Below, piece after piece: positions 1-12,009 of a stretch of DNA of 64,000 nt (positions are counted from its first letter, which is position 1; every line of letters begins with the position of its first letter). Both the position numbers and the translations under genes were made by a program. Source of the DNA: Antedon bifida (Eukaryota; Echinodermata; Crinoidea; Comatulida; Antedonidae); the NCBI GenBank assembly GCA_963402885.1, contig OY727100.1, forward strand, positions 17,143,395 to 17,207,394, in the 5' to 3' direction. The notes under the pieces are model-generated. The model did no database searches. It saw only the letters and a list, made by a program, of their open reading frames with translations, and was not told the DNA's origin.

Positions 1-1531
1 AAAGCCGTTCAAATGTCTTGTGCACTTTTTAAATGACGTTCACAATGAGCCCGGATTAAGCTAGGGCTAGTTAGGCCTACGTTTTTCGATCACAAGTACG
101 TTTTTTACGGAAAATTTGGAATGATTGTGAACAGCTCTATTTTTAAAAAGTTATGTAAACTCATTTTTATCGCAATCCGGGCGCGGTGTGAACGGGGCTT
201 AATGATGTGATAATCTCTCAGGCTTGTACACAATTTTTATATCCAAACACAATGTATTTGTAACGTGACTAGATAAAGTTATTCGCTTCAGGTAATCCGC
301 CAACCTGTTGCGGCTTATGTTATTATTGTTAAAAAGAATGTCATTTGTAAAGGTTTGCTTACGTTTTAAAATACAAATTGGTTGAAAAGTGTGCGTGTTC
401 GTCAATAGCAACAGAAACGGATTACAATAAGCTCTATAAAGGCGAGTCAATTGACTAAAGTATTTACCCAAAGCATAAAATAAAAACCACGAACCACTAG
501 CCTAGTCGAACCGAAAATATGCTTTAACTTTCACGAGATTTATGTTCAATAAGTTCGTTTTCCGTATTATGTCTATGTCTGTCTATTTATTAACCGTTTT
601 CCAATGAACAAACATCTTTCCATTCAATGGTTCAAGAAAACATTGGGTAGATACGGTACATTTGATGTTTGATTTTCTCCGGAAATTAACTCTAATTTTG
701 ACTTACAGCGCGATCTACATTACGTGATATTGTAAAACTTTCAATTTTGCTTACAAGTCTGCATGGGTATGTCGCAGTGTTATCAATGAAATGAAGAAAC
801 GAACATATTATCACGTATGTAAACGATCAACTGCACTGCAGTAGACAAAGTAACGTTGGGGGTTGATCTGGCCTTAAGTCCAAGTACTTAAACTTGTCAA
901 AACGCACGCTATGTAGGCCTACCCATGAAGATATATTAATAATGCTATAAGTATTGTTATGTTTACTAACGTGAGAAGAAGTTTATGGTCGGATAAGTGG
1001 GTGGTTTGAATAGAATTCGAGATGAACTACAAACCTATTGTCTATCATAAATACTACGAACTATCAACCAGTTCATTACTGTTGTTATGAATAAAAATAT
1101 GTTGCAAATGGTAAACTATAATTGAGATAGGTATAGTTCCTTATAGGAAAGAAACAGTGGAGTGGCTTATTTTTTGACAAAGATATTTAATAAACATTTC
1201 TATTAATTTTAAATAGTTGCATCATAGTCCTATTACGTGGTTCTACTTAGGCTTACTAAGGCTATTTATATATATGTGTAGGTCTACTGCTATTATAAAC
1301 ATTATACCTACAATTAATAGGCCATAGATAGGCCTAAATTGTTTATTCAGAATAATTGTCAATCATCAGCAACACTATACAGTAATAATCAATATCACCG
1401 CTTTTGTGTAAAGTACAGTTAATACGGCGATTAGTTACTTTAAATGCCTCGACGTACAATTTAATTGATTTAATGAAACTTAATGACTTCGTAAACTACA
1501 AAACATCAATACAAATTGGTTAATTAATTAC
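1..1531. other. AT-rich stretch without recognisable gene
   Basis: I see no exon I can support here. The reading frames are short and low-complexity. The stretch may be the first intron of the minus-strand gene whose first exon lies at 1532-1610; its later exons would lie to the left of the window. Several AGGCCTA octamer variants occur. Confidence 0.4.
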
Positions 1532-1610
1532 CTTCATTTTCAGCATACGTTGTGGTCATAACCAAAAACACGAACGCTACAAGTTTCAATATCATAACTT
1601 CGTTCTTCAT
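1532..1610 (-). CDS. First coding exon of a secreted or membrane protein (partial)
   Basis: On the minus strand an ATG at 1610 opens 26 codons that read as a classic signal peptide: a charged start (MKNEV), a hydrophobic core (MILKLVAFVFLVM) and a small-residue end (TTTYA) before AENE. The frame runs into a good splice donor (G|GTAATT) at 1532/1531, leaving one base of the next codon. A TATA-like box lies about 115 bases upstream. The rest of the gene must lie at lower coordinates, probably outside the window, so the protein cannot be named. The exon is too short to be seen as a long reading frame. The call rests on the combination of signal peptide, donor and TATA box. Confidence 0.5.
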
Positions 1611-1720
1611 CTTGAAATAAACCGCAAATTATTCGAAATAGTCAAAATAGTCACAATGGAGATGAATTATCACCGTTGTCACGACAGTGTCATTTCGACT
1701 CGTGTGTTTATGACAAGACA

Positions 1721-1729
1721 ATATATAAT
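1721..1729 (-). promoter_or_regulatory. TATA-like box upstream of the signal-peptide exon
   Basis: The minus strand reads ATTATATAT here. With normal TATA spacing, transcription would start near 1695 and give a leader of about 85 bases before the ATG at 1610. This is inference from spacing only. Confidence 0.35.
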
Positions 1730-2146
1730 GCCCCACGACCAGTGAACGATTGATTTTATTTCTGACAATATTAAAAGGAGGCTGATCGTGTATCGAGCGA
1801 TGTGATTGGTGATATCAATTACTATAACAAGCGAAATGACTGGTCGGAAGTAGTTTTTACGCCAAGCGTTAATCACCGAGTGGGCGTAACTTTGAGTGAT
1901 TGACAGGCTTTCATTTCCATTGAGGGGAATCAAGAGTATAACGCAAAATACCATCATTTGTAGGACTACGCTACTGTAAGAATAGTGGAAATTTGAATAG
2001 TATTTACGTATTAGTAGCATTGAACATTAAGGATGTCATGTAATGTACTATAGCTTACTGTGCAGAGTATAGTATTAATTTACATCTGAGGACCTGTCCT
2101 ATCTTTACTGTGTAGAGTATATGGACATATTTGAGGACATGTCTTG

Positions 2147-2446
2147 TTATAATAATAATAATAATAATGAAACAAGGATTAAATAATACACTACATTTAA
2201 ATAAAGCTACATGAAATTAGCAGTTAACAGTTTCTTAAAAAGAGAGACAGAGTTCACATTTTTAATATCTTCATGTAGCTCATTCCAAACCTTGGTACCT
2301 CTATATGATAAGCTACGTTTTTTGTAGTTTGTTTTTGGTTTTGGTACTATTAAATTTGGCTTAGTTCTAATATTATAGTAATTGTTTTTGATATTGAACT
2401 TATTTAATAAATATGGAGGTGCAAGGTTGTTCATAATCTTAAACAT
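2147..2446 (-). mobile_element. 3' end of a non-LTR retrotransposon (LINE), 5'-truncated
   Basis: The minus-strand frame from 2446 gives 79 residues typical of the last part of a LINE reverse transcriptase of the CR1/L2/RTE kind. It reads MFKIMNNLAPPYL, then VPKPKTNYKKRSLSYRGTKV, WNELHEDIKN and SVSLFKKLL before the stop. A short 3' tail follows and ends in an (ATT)n microsatellite near 2147-2168, as CR1/L2-like elements do. The copy is cut off on its 5' side, the usual result of incomplete reverse transcription. It is not a host gene. Confidence 0.75.
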
Positions 2447-2910
2447 AACAATACTGTAGCTTCATTTATAATATAATCTTTCATAACGTTATAGAGTACA
2501 GTATAGTATACGTACAATTTATATATGTTCATCTGCACGATAGTATAAATCTTCTGCGTCCCCATTAACTTAAAATACTCTACTTTCGGCCAATTCCGAC
2601 TTGCTTCTGCACGAGGAGCAATGGTTTCGTTACGGGAAAAGCGCGTACATTTTGTTTTAATAACTATAAAGGGCACGTTTTAGAACCATCTAACGAGGTA
2701 TTTGAGTCTGTTGTTATTATGTATACTGATTAAATGGGTTATTAGATGATAAATAGGTGTAATTAAACCTATGAACTACATGATACGATGCACTAAAGAT
2801 GAGATCAGACAATAACGTGGGTTAGAAAGATAGCTTTCCCTACAAGATCAGAATATTATTCAGATCCTTCATTCAATATCACTGTATCCGTAAATCCGTA
2901 ATTGGTAAAG
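2447..2910. other. No gene seen
   Basis: Only short, low-complexity frames occur between the LINE fragment and the MITE at 2911. I see no splice-supported exon. Confidence 0.4.
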
Positions 2911-3045
2911 CTTGGTTCTCACTAGGACGCAACGCAAGCGAGTTGACCAATGACAAGCGACAGTTCGAATAATCCATCACCTGTGATTGGTCAAATCCCT
3001 TAAGTTGCATTACGTCGTTGTGTTGCGTCTCTAGTGTGAACCAAG
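2911..3045. mobile_element. MITE family B, full copy
   Basis: A 135-bp element whose ends are inverted repeats of about 25 bp. The left end starts CTTGGTTCTCACTAG and continues GACGCAACGCAA; the right end, read on the other strand, starts CTTGGTTCACACTAG and continues AGACGCAACACAA. It has no coding capacity. Related copies lie at 53217-53363 and, as a fragment, at 45197-45232. Confidence 0.6.
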
Positions 3046-4276
3046 AATAACAAATGCTATGCATTATTCAGGTATCGGTGGTATCCATCGTGAACATTCT
3101 AGACCAATATGATGATATGTGTCCGTATTTTATAAAATCATATAGTTTTTGACGTTACGGTGTAACATTTAATAAATCCGGAACGAATCCACACTGGAAG
3201 GCCTCATCGAAAACGTTCGTTGTGGGTAACCACCGGAAGCCCAAATTACACTCTATACTTTTAGTTAGCTCTGTGTTCTGGAAGCCAAATAAAGCCTGAC
3301 GTAATGTTGACGTTATTATACGTCATCAAAATGTTGATTGATCAAACAGTGATTAGTTTCTGAATACGACACAAATTTTCGACAAAATAGTACGGTACCC
3401 GTTTCAACGGGTTGAATACATATCCCCTTGTATTTTAATTCCCATGATTCTGGAATTCAGCTGAAAACAGCCGGTCCCTGTTATAATCACTTGTAAATAC
3501 TGCGTGTTGATGCAGTAAATAAATTATTTGATAATCAACAGAAGCACAGGCGATCTGGTACCATTTCAGCCCGTTGTTTGATCGTTATATCTCGGTCGGT
3601 CAAACGGCCTAACCTTTCATTTATTCTATATAACCGGTCAATGGTAATATTTATTTTTGATTTAGTTATCAACACGGAATAGGAATGTACGCAGTTATTT
3701 CAGTTCATGGTGATATTATTTGTTAGGTACAGTAGGCCACATGAAGTTTTCGATGTGGGTCTGCCAGGCTTGTTGGGCCCAGAAGGTGTCCCCTTAATAA
3801 GGGTAATGAAGTAAGAATAACCAGTATAATGATTATTTGTTTAGGAATAGTTCACCTCACCTGTACAATATAATCCATGGTTCACTTGGCTCTAAAGCTG
3901 GGTCATATCAATTATCTCTATCGCTCATCATCCATTGTTAATTGGTCAACGACACGTTTCTTTCCCATCGGCTATCTGTCTTTCTTCCTTCTTGACGCAT
4001 AGAGCAAAGAATTTGACGTTAACAAAAATAATTTATCGATCAAAAAGTTCGCTATCCCCCAAAAAATTCAGGCAACCCTTTAATTGGGTCTCATCTGTCA
4101 TCGAATAAATATGACACAATGTCAAGGATCATGACTTTGTAATTACATTATTATTAGCCTTATTATATTTGTATTGTTTACTGTTTATTTACATTTTCAT
4201 ATCGTTAGTTTATACATACTTTATGTACAATAAGAAATATTTTAAAGAATTTTGTGTTCGTAATTTGTTAATGTAC
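3046..4276. other. No gene seen
   Basis: AT-rich intergenic DNA between a MITE and the foldback element. I see no exon with coding bias flanked by splice sites. Confidence 0.4.
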
Positions 4277-4399
4277 CCTTAGTATCCCCATTTTACACTT
4301 TCTCTGGGAAAAAATTAGAAACAAGTGTTTCTCAACTGATTTGTGTCATATTGGGTCTATATATCCACCAAAAAAAAGTTCCAGCTCATCTGGCCTGGG

Positions 4400-5060
4400 G
4401 AAAGCCGCCATTTTGGATTTTCAAAATGGCCGCCATAAAATACAGGTTTTTGCTCATATCTCCTCTTCTACATCATGCATGGAAATGATTTTGGTGGCAA
4501 AGTGTATGTTTTGAGGGTCAAGGAATCTAAATACAGCATTTTGAAGTTCACTCAATGACCGCCATCTTGTTTTTCAAAATGGCCGCCTTAAAATACAGAT
4601 TTGTGCTTATCTCAGCTTCTACATCATGTATAGACATGATTTTGGTGGCAAAATGTAGGTTTTGACGGTCAAGGAATCCAAATACAGCATTCATTTGAAT
4701 TTCACCCAATGGCCGCCATTTTGAAAATCAAAATGGCTGCTATAAAATTTACAGATTTTTCCTCATATCTCAGCTTCTACATCATATGAACGTAATTTTG
4801 GTATAAAAGTATATGTTTTGAAGGTCAAGGAATTCAAATATAGTATTTTAAAGTTCACCTAATGCCCGCTATTTTGTTTTTCAAAATGGCTGCCATAAAA
4901 TTTACAGATTTGTCCTCGTACCTCAGCTTCTACATCGTGCATGGAAGTGATTTTGGTGGCAATGTTTATGTTTTGAGGGTCAAGAAATCTAAATACAGCT
5001 TTTTGAAGTTCACTCAATGGCCACCATTTTGATTGTCAAAATGGCCACCATAAGCTACAG
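4400..5060. repeat. Left-arm sub-repeats of about 150 bp
   Basis: Five units begin near 4405, 4556, 4710, 4862 and 5018. Each holds an inverted pair of CAAAATGGCCGCC-like sites around a short A/T spacer, then TACAG-TTTTTGCTCAT, CAGCTTCTACATCAT, GATTTTGGTGGCAA and GAGGGTCAAGGAAT blocks. They are degenerate relative to one another. Confidence 0.75.
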
Positions 5061-5939
5061 GTTTTTGCTCATTTATGAGCTACTATGATTATGATTTTGC
5101 TAAGCCTATGTTTTGAAGGTTACAGAATAAAAACAAATTCAGCTTTTGAAATACAGTTGGAAAGTGATGACGAGAATAAGTCAGTATGTTGGTGATAATA
5201 TATGGGAACCACAATGATTATGACCCCAGGAGATACTGTACACAAGAAGATATCAGCGATGTACTGTAACTATATCATTCGCGTGAAGAACCTAAAAATA
5301 TAATATTCTAAAAAAGTTTGTTAGACGACATTTTAAGATATTTTCCAAATCCTAAAGAGAAGCATGGCCAACTTTAGTTAAGCATATTCCAATCAGATAC
5401 ATTATATATAAAGCAAGTAAAGCAATTTAAAGCAACATATCTTATGTGACTGAATGGATGGTTACCTAATACACTGGGGACTAACACTACTTCACCATAA
5501 CTGGTCTGGATTTATGCATGTAGGTATAATGCGATAACTGGACAAATCGACGATAGTTTATGCCGATCATTCTTTTTTATCCAATTAACATGTCAACAGT
5601 TTATACAATGGTACAGACACTCATCTACCAGTCATAATAATCAGACACGGAGGAGTTTATCTTTTCAGGAGCTTTCTTGGTTATATTGGACATACTGGTG
5701 GGTTGAGGTTTTGAAGTTGTGCATAACCTACTTTAAAGAGAGCTGTATATTCTAAAGCTCTTAGAGGATGCAGCTATCTATCATATAATGATGACACGAG
5801 ATGAGGATGTACCATTTTGTCTCCAGATATAGACACAGTATAGGACAATTGACCATGATGGCCAATATGCCTGAATGACAAATTTCCATATACATACAAT
5901 ACAAGATGTTCCAAAAGAATGGATATCATGCAACGTGTT

Positions 5940-6325
5940 ATAATGGTGAAGAATCAGTTTTCAGACATGAGCACAATAGAGAAAACCTTATGTATCTTGA
6001 AATTTGTCTTTCAGCATTTCCAGATATAGCCTTCCACTTTTGGCATTTTGGCCATGACCAGCTGCTGCAAATATGAAAGCATACTGTAGATGCTATATCT
6101 GAACCTGGAGCTCCCAATTGCACAATCATGCCTAAAAAGGTATACCATCTAATGATACAGCCACAGCTTAAATGTTCTTGATATCTTTTTGACTTTCCCA
6201 GAAAGCTCTTAAGAATCTTTCGAGTTTGACGACAAATGGCAGTTTTCTTTCTCTAACTATTTGCATTACTTTACGTCACATTGGTTGATCGAAGGTTATT
6301 AGGATGGCAGATAAGCAGCTAGATT
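5940..6325 (-). pseudogene. Decayed transposon gene inside the foldback element
   Basis: Minus-strand translation in shifting frames gives pieces of a protein that I recognise from transposon-rich invertebrate genomes, where it is annotated only as uncharacterised. First comes LITFDQPM near 6300 (family motif: ITFDQPL followed by W-K-A). About 200 bases on comes WELQVQI, a stop, then QYAFIFAAAGHGQNAKSG and RLYLEML near 6000-6090 (family motif: WELHLQ, then FAAAGH-N-YAKSARLYLQ). In-frame stops and at least one frameshift separate the pieces, so this copy is dead. No function is known to me. Its place between the arms suggests it was a gene of the autonomous element. Confidence 0.6.
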
Positions 6326-6959
6326 TAAACATAAATGCAGACCATTTAGGGTGACTAGTGTTGATCTCCCAGTGTATTACCATCTATTCATAAGATATGT
6401 TACTTGCTTTATCCATAAGTTGTACTTTTAACTGCAAGTTGGCCATGCTTCTCTTTATATTTGGAAAATATCTTTACATGTCGATGTAACTTCTTTAGAA
6501 TATCTTGTTTATTAGTTTCTTCTCGCGAATGATAGTTACAGTACACTCTCTGGTATCTTCTTGTGTACCTCTTTGGTCTTAATCAGTATGGAACTCGATC
6601 TTGTGATTAACTCACGACGTTGACATAGTAATAATGAGGATTGTGATAGCGATAGATCTTGAAGACTATAGGCAAAGGGGATTGTACATAAATGTTGTTA
6701 TTATTATATGTTGTGCCAGTTTGATTGGGAATTTTAAAACTATTACTGTATTTAACAAACTGTATGCAAAAAAAAGCAACATCTAAAGCCAGTGGAGCAG
6801 TAGCCTTCAACTATGAAGTTTGGTCCTAACTGGAATAAGAAGATCTGATCACTTTCCGACTCTGTATTTTAGAATGCTGATTTTTGATTCTGTAACAATC
6901 AAAACATAGACTTAGTTATCAAAATCATGACTTCATTATGTATATGAGCTACGAAATTA

Positions 6960-7470
6960 GCAAAACCTGTATTTTATGGTGGCCATTTTGAAAAACAAAA
7001 TGGTGGCCATTAAGTAAACTTAAAAAAAATGCTGTAATTGAAATCCTTGACCCTCAAAATATATACATTGCCACCAAAATCACTTCCATACATTATGTGG
7101 AAGCTGAGATAAGAGCAAAAATCTGTATTTTTATGGTGGCCATTTTGAAAAACAAAATGGCGGCCATTGAGTGAATTACGAAAATGCTGTTTTTCGATTT
7201 CTTGACACTCACAACTACACTTTGTCACTAAAATCACGTTCATACACGATGTAGAAGTTGAGATGAGTACAAATCTGTATTTTATGGCGGCCATTTTGAA
7301 AAACAAGATGGCGGACATTCAGTAAACTTCAAAGTGCTGTATTTGGATTCATTGACCCTCAAAACATATACTTTGCCACCAAAATCATATCCATACATGA
7401 TGTGGAAGCTGATATATGAGCAAAAATATGTATTTTATGGCGGCCATTTTAAAAATCCAAAATGGCGGCT
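6960..7470. repeat. Right-arm sub-repeats of about 150 bp
   Basis: Four units near 6976, 7134, 7284 and 7438 are the inverted counterparts of the left-arm units. Each has the paired ATGGCGGCCATTTTG sites around a short A/T spacer. Reading frames that cross them (for example minus strand 7010-7318) are translations of repeat DNA, not genes. Confidence 0.75.
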
Positions 7471-7611
7471 TTCCCCAGGCCAAATGAGCTGGAACTTTTT
7501 TTTGGTGGATATATAGAACCTATATAACTCAAATCAGTTGAGAAACACTTGTTTCTAATTTTTTCCCAGATTGGCCCTTTTTAGACTTAAAATAGGGATA
7601 CTACCTAGTAA

Positions 7612-8127
7612 ATCCGCAAACATTTATTTTAGATTTTTAATTTAAGTTTTAAAAGGACATCGGGGGCTAGCTTTACCCTTCACTAAATGATATAATTAGT
7701 AAAAAACGTTCTTTAATTTATATAATTGTGTAATTGTCTGAGTATGGCTAATTACATTTAGAAGGATATAGTTATTAAGGTCATCGTAGGCCTAATCATA
7801 TAATAGTTGTTACGTAAACTACATGAAGACTTGCGTGTGCGTATACATCGCCATTGTATTAGTAAATTAGGCCTATTTTTTAATGTTATTGTGAGCTTGT
7901 TGGCGTCAAGACAAGTGACGTCAAGACTCTACTCTACGGGTAGAGCATACAATAAGGACATGCGTAGTGAGCATACAAGAAAATGCCTACTCTCCAATTA
8001 AACATACCCTATTATGGGACATCTACGGGACTAAAAAGGGTGTGTCTCCTGAATAGGGGTCGTAGTAGTTATTGTAGTTGTAGTGTTAAAAACATATATT
8101 TTATCATCGTTTGTTTGTGACAGGAAA
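7612..8127. other. No gene seen; upstream region of RBIS
   Basis: AT-rich DNA with no supported exon. The RBIS leader exon and promoter should lie in or near this stretch, because the first coding exon is preceded by a splice acceptor at 8360. I cannot pick out the donor. Confidence 0.35.
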
Positions 8128-8302
8128 GTGTCCTCTTATTAGAAGTGTCCCCTTATAGTGGTGTCCTTTTATTAGTGGTGTCCCCTTATTAGGAGTGTCC
8201 CCTTATTAGAAGTGTCCCCTCATTAGGAGTGTCCCCTTATTATAAGTGTCCTCTTATTAGAAGTGTCCCCTCATTAGGAGTGTCCTCTTATTAGGGTTCT
8301 AC
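8128..8302. repeat. Tandem array of a 16-19 bp GTGTCCCCTTATTAG unit
   Basis: About ten head-to-tail copies of a unit near AGTGTCCCCTTATTAG, with small variants (CTCATTAGG, TTATAGTG, CTCTTATT). The array ends at GGTTCTACTGTA. The same phrase occurs once or twice in MITE-like fragments elsewhere (19178-19301, 43346-43394, 49727-49800), which suggests the array grew from such an element. Confidence 0.8.
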
Positions 8303-8390
8303 TGTACTGTTTTATCATTTACTACAGGCAATGATATTATTACAACTCTCTCTGACTACAGGTGATAAGGAGGCATACGAAGAATTGAAG

Positions 8391-11300
8391 ATGGGAAAAG
8401 CCAAACAGAAAAATCAACCGGGAGGAAAATTGAAGACGGGAAGTGGAAAAGTAAAAGGACCAACAATGAAAGTGTTCAAAGTATCAAATCATAAAGTAGT
8501 GAAAGCTCAGCAATTGAAGGCCAAGTCAGTTTCAACGAACTTAAAGAGGGTAAGGTAAAAAGTAAAATATCATAATGTAGAATTACTTTTTAAGAATTTT
8601 TAAAGAAAATCGATATATGTGACTTAATTCAAGTGAAAATGTTTTAGTCTCAACGATATAGGCCTAGAAAACGTCTTATATAATTCAAAGATGCTATCCG
8701 TGGAATGCCATCCTGAGATGAGAGCGCGTCGTCTTGTAGTAGGCCTAATAGGGACTCTACGAAACAGGACGGTTTTATTAGTTACGCACTCTTACGCGAA
8801 GACGACAACCGGCAGTATCTCTCTCCCTCTCCTGTCTCGCGGCGTGGGGTCCTTCTGAATCGCTTGGCTCTGGTGATACAGCATAGGCCGCGCAAAATGT
8901 ATTGGTTGTAACACAGCCATTTTATACCAATAAAAATGTTATGTCGTTAAACAAATAAATTGGAAGTTCAAATATTATTTGAGTTTGGAAAATTCCACGT
9001 TTAAGTGTAATTTGAACTGTATATTTAAGGTTATTTTATATGTACATTATTTCTAGTCGTTCTCCGTAAACGGGAACATGGCAACTTTATCGTCCTCAAC
9101 AATTTAAGACGACAGAATTTCACGCTAAGCCCCGCCCACTTTGTTGCAGCTAATGTATACGTAATTTTACTTTCTATGGACCAGAGATTCTGAAACGAAA
9201 GATGTTTCTTTACAGTTTCTATTGAAAAATACATTTTCGAAACCATTGTCTACAGATAGTATTCAAAATAATGTTCGCGCCATTCTAGTGATCTCTGAGT
9301 TGAGTCAAAATAAGACCGCGATTGCGCTGCAGATAAAATTGCTCCATGAAAACCGATTTGACGATCAAGACTAGAATAAATTTAGGTTTTTAAAACCTAC
9401 ATCGGGAAGTTTTTTGTGGTTTTGTGAAATAACGTTCTTTCAATAAACGGCCTTAGAACAGTTCTTGCTCAATAGAAACGGGCCCTTAGAGCTCCTACAT
9501 TTAAAAACAATGCCATATAGATGGCTGCAGTCGCGACATAGTGAGCTGTAGAGTCGCGTTGCACGCGACTACAAATGAAAATATGATATGTATTAAAGGC
9601 CTTTGTGTTTCGTTTTTAGTTAAATCACCAAAATAAAACCAAAGTTAAAAGCAATAATGATACATTTAAGGAGCTTCAACAAAGTATTGCTGAGAAGAAA
9701 AAAGATAAACCAAAAAAAGTCGCCACACAAATGGTAAGTAAATTGATAAACGATATTACAAATATAGTTTTTGTTTTGGTTATTCCATTATAAAAATAGG
9801 GGTGTGTGTGCGAGTACGTCAATAGGAATGGGAGAAGATTATTTGATTTTGGTCATAATGATCCGGTTCTTTTCCCTCCGATTCTATCCTTAAAACTACA
9901 TACCATATTTCGAATAAACGGCCGGGGGCGTTTATTGTTCAGGATGGTTTTTAGGGGGAGTTTAATCGAGGGAGGCGTTTGTTTTTTTGGGGGTAATAAT
10001 ATGGTAGGCCTAACATGTATTTATAATAAAAATAAATACCTCTAGATGAAATAATACAACACAATTAATATCGAGAAGTGATAAAATACAGCAAAAATTG
10101 ATTATTCAAAAGCGGGGCGTTTATTCGAATAAATAATACTGATATGGTAATGTGTTGGAGTTTTGGAGTCTGGGGAAGTTGTCGGTCAGTCACACCGTCT
10201 GTACCCTCTCATATCATATTAACATGGTTAGGCCTTTCGATTCGAATCCATACCGACCGGCGTTGAATTAATATGATGTTATTACGGTTTTAAGCTTGTG
10301 ACTTACGATCATGCACCAACATTGATTGCAAGATATACGAGTCCTGTCACAACTTATCTCTTGCGTGAAAAATGTCTACGATTTTAAGAAATGTAATTTA
10401 CGATCTTGAAGAAATCTTACAATATAGCCTACTCACGTTTTTTTCGTTCTAAAATACATTACATGGCCACCAGCAGACTAGCCTACACTTAATTAATACG
10501 GTATTGATACAATAGGCCCATGAATGAAGCCCATGTATAGTGTATTCTATAATGTATCCAACCTATAGGCCTACAAACATTTACCGGTATATTTTTAGCG
10601 TCTCAAAATGTCAATGAAATCTAATACGATCTGAAGAAAAAAAAAGTCACGTTTTTCCGCCGTTCTAGTTATTATTGCCCTTACGCCTATATTGAAGACA
10701 ATTACAAATGACGTTCATATCTATCGTATTTATTTCTTAGCATCGTACTTTACGCCATCGGGTTGAAATGCCTCTTGCGTGAACAGTGGCCAGGATTTTA
10801 AGAAATACAATTTACGATTTTTACAAACTGTGACGTTTTCGGCTGACTTTACTGGGCCTACACGACGTACGCGTATAAAATTGAATAGCCCTTTAATTAA
10901 TATGAGGCTACATGCGTATAGGAACCTTGTGTAAGAAAGTCCACGACGAGCAGTCTATAAACATTTATCCAAGAAACCATTCCATGGGCATTCCATTCAT
11001 TATTCAGAATCCACATACAGTACATAGAAAAAATACTCCCAAAATCTCACCATTAAAAATTTAAATATGCGGTATGCTTAAATCTAACCTGTGTTTGCCG
11101 AATTTTCAAATAATTTACTTGTGTATACTGTAGATCGAAATAAATCTTAATAAAACACTGATTTATGGTCAAAATGAATTAAATTAGCTCACTGTTTGTT
11201 TTCGTATGTTTGTTTATATTTAATTCCAAGCACACTTTACCGCACCATACTGAAATTAAATCGTGACCTGGGAGGCATGGAAAATTTGATCCCAGAATTA

Positions 11301-11598
11301 AACAACTTTAAATTCTTGTAAAACAACTTTTTAAATAACATAAACTATTTATCATTTGTTGATAAATGAACATCTAAACAGCCTGAAGCCTGTGATTTGT
11401 TGAATGGTTTAATATTGTTCATGTAAACTTTAGATCAACATTTGATTTCCCATGCAAACCGTCAAACAATATTTATGGTATGATATTGCATTGGAGAACT
11501 CTGCTTACTATAGAAACTTCATCTCATTTTCATTTCAGAAATCAACGCAAGAACCAATAGACATGGATGATACAGTAGAGGGATTTGCAAAGTTATGA
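8391..11598 (+). CDS. RBIS: Ribosomal biogenesis factor RBIS (C8orf59 homologue)
   Basis: Three coding exons, 8391-8549, 9620-9733 and 11539-11598, join in phase 0 into a 110-residue, very lysine-rich protein; human RBIS has about 100. Exon 1 gives MGKAKQK, then KVFKVSNHKVV and the family signature KAKSVSTNLKR (human: KAKPVTTNLKK). Exon 2 continues LNHQNKTKVK and FKELQQSI. Exon 3 ends PIDMDDTVEGFAKL, matching the human acidic tail (PVNVDEATRLMALL). The family acts in the nucleolus in large ribosomal subunit production. The start is the ATG at 8391, because a splice acceptor (CTGACTACAG) ends at 8360 and removes the longer upstream frame. The gene has a leader intron and a 1.8 kb second intron. 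Recognition rests on remembered homology. Confidence 0.86.
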
Positions 11599-12003
11599 GT
11601 CCATATAAAGACATCCAGGAATGTACACTATTGGGTAAATAGCGCACTGTGGAGACGACCAGTGACACAATATGCAGTAGTAGGAATTAGGTCATATGTC
11701 ATCAGAGAAATCGAAAGCTCATATATTATGAATTGATTATGAATAACATTTAATGAAAAAGTAACAAAAAGAAAAGTTTTCTCTGTCCAAACTGATCAAC
11801 ACAGTCACGTGGTGAAGGTTCTTTACATGCTCAAGAAGTATCTTCTCTTGTGAAACATTCATGACCCTTTTACGTTATCTATTTGTTACTCTGTTTGAAC
11901 TTATGGTGTAGCATGGAAAATAGGCCTGAAGAGAGTCTCCAGGTTTCTTACTTTTTGTGGGTTTATAGCACATTTATTTTGTAGTTATTATAGAAAACAA
12001 TGA

Positions 12004-12009
12004 AATAAA
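12004..12009 (+). terminator. Poly(A) signal of RBIS
   Basis: AATAAA about 400 bases after the RBIS stop codon, in an AT-rich 3' region. It is the first well-placed signal seen. Confidence 0.45.

Larger units (their letters stand above)
4277..7611. mobile_element. Large foldback transposon with long inverted arms
   Basis: Both outer ends carry TAGTATCCC inverted, followed by matching stretches such as GGGAAAAAATTAGAAACAAG and its complement near 7545-7570. The arms are roughly 4277-5560 and 6335-7611. They match as imperfect inverted repeats over their whole length, including the inner parts (GCATGGCCAACTT at 5363 against AAGTTGGCCATGC at 6437). The outer half of each arm is built of degenerate repeats of about 150 bp, each centred on back-to-back ATGGCCGCCATTTTG-like sites. 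The centre is single-copy and holds a broken gene. The structure is that of a foldback or long-TIR DNA transposon; I cannot assign a superfamily and see no clear target-site duplication. Confidence 0.8.

Noticed and set aside
5938..6129. Minus-strand frame of 63 residues in the foldback core taken as a gene
   Set aside because: The recognisable residues are in the neighbouring frame and are broken by stops. This frame is a shadow of a pseudogene.
8331..8390. Upstream start for RBIS giving 22 extra residues
   Set aside because: A splice acceptor ends at 8360 inside this extension, and the family starts with a short Met-x-Lys segment as at 8391.
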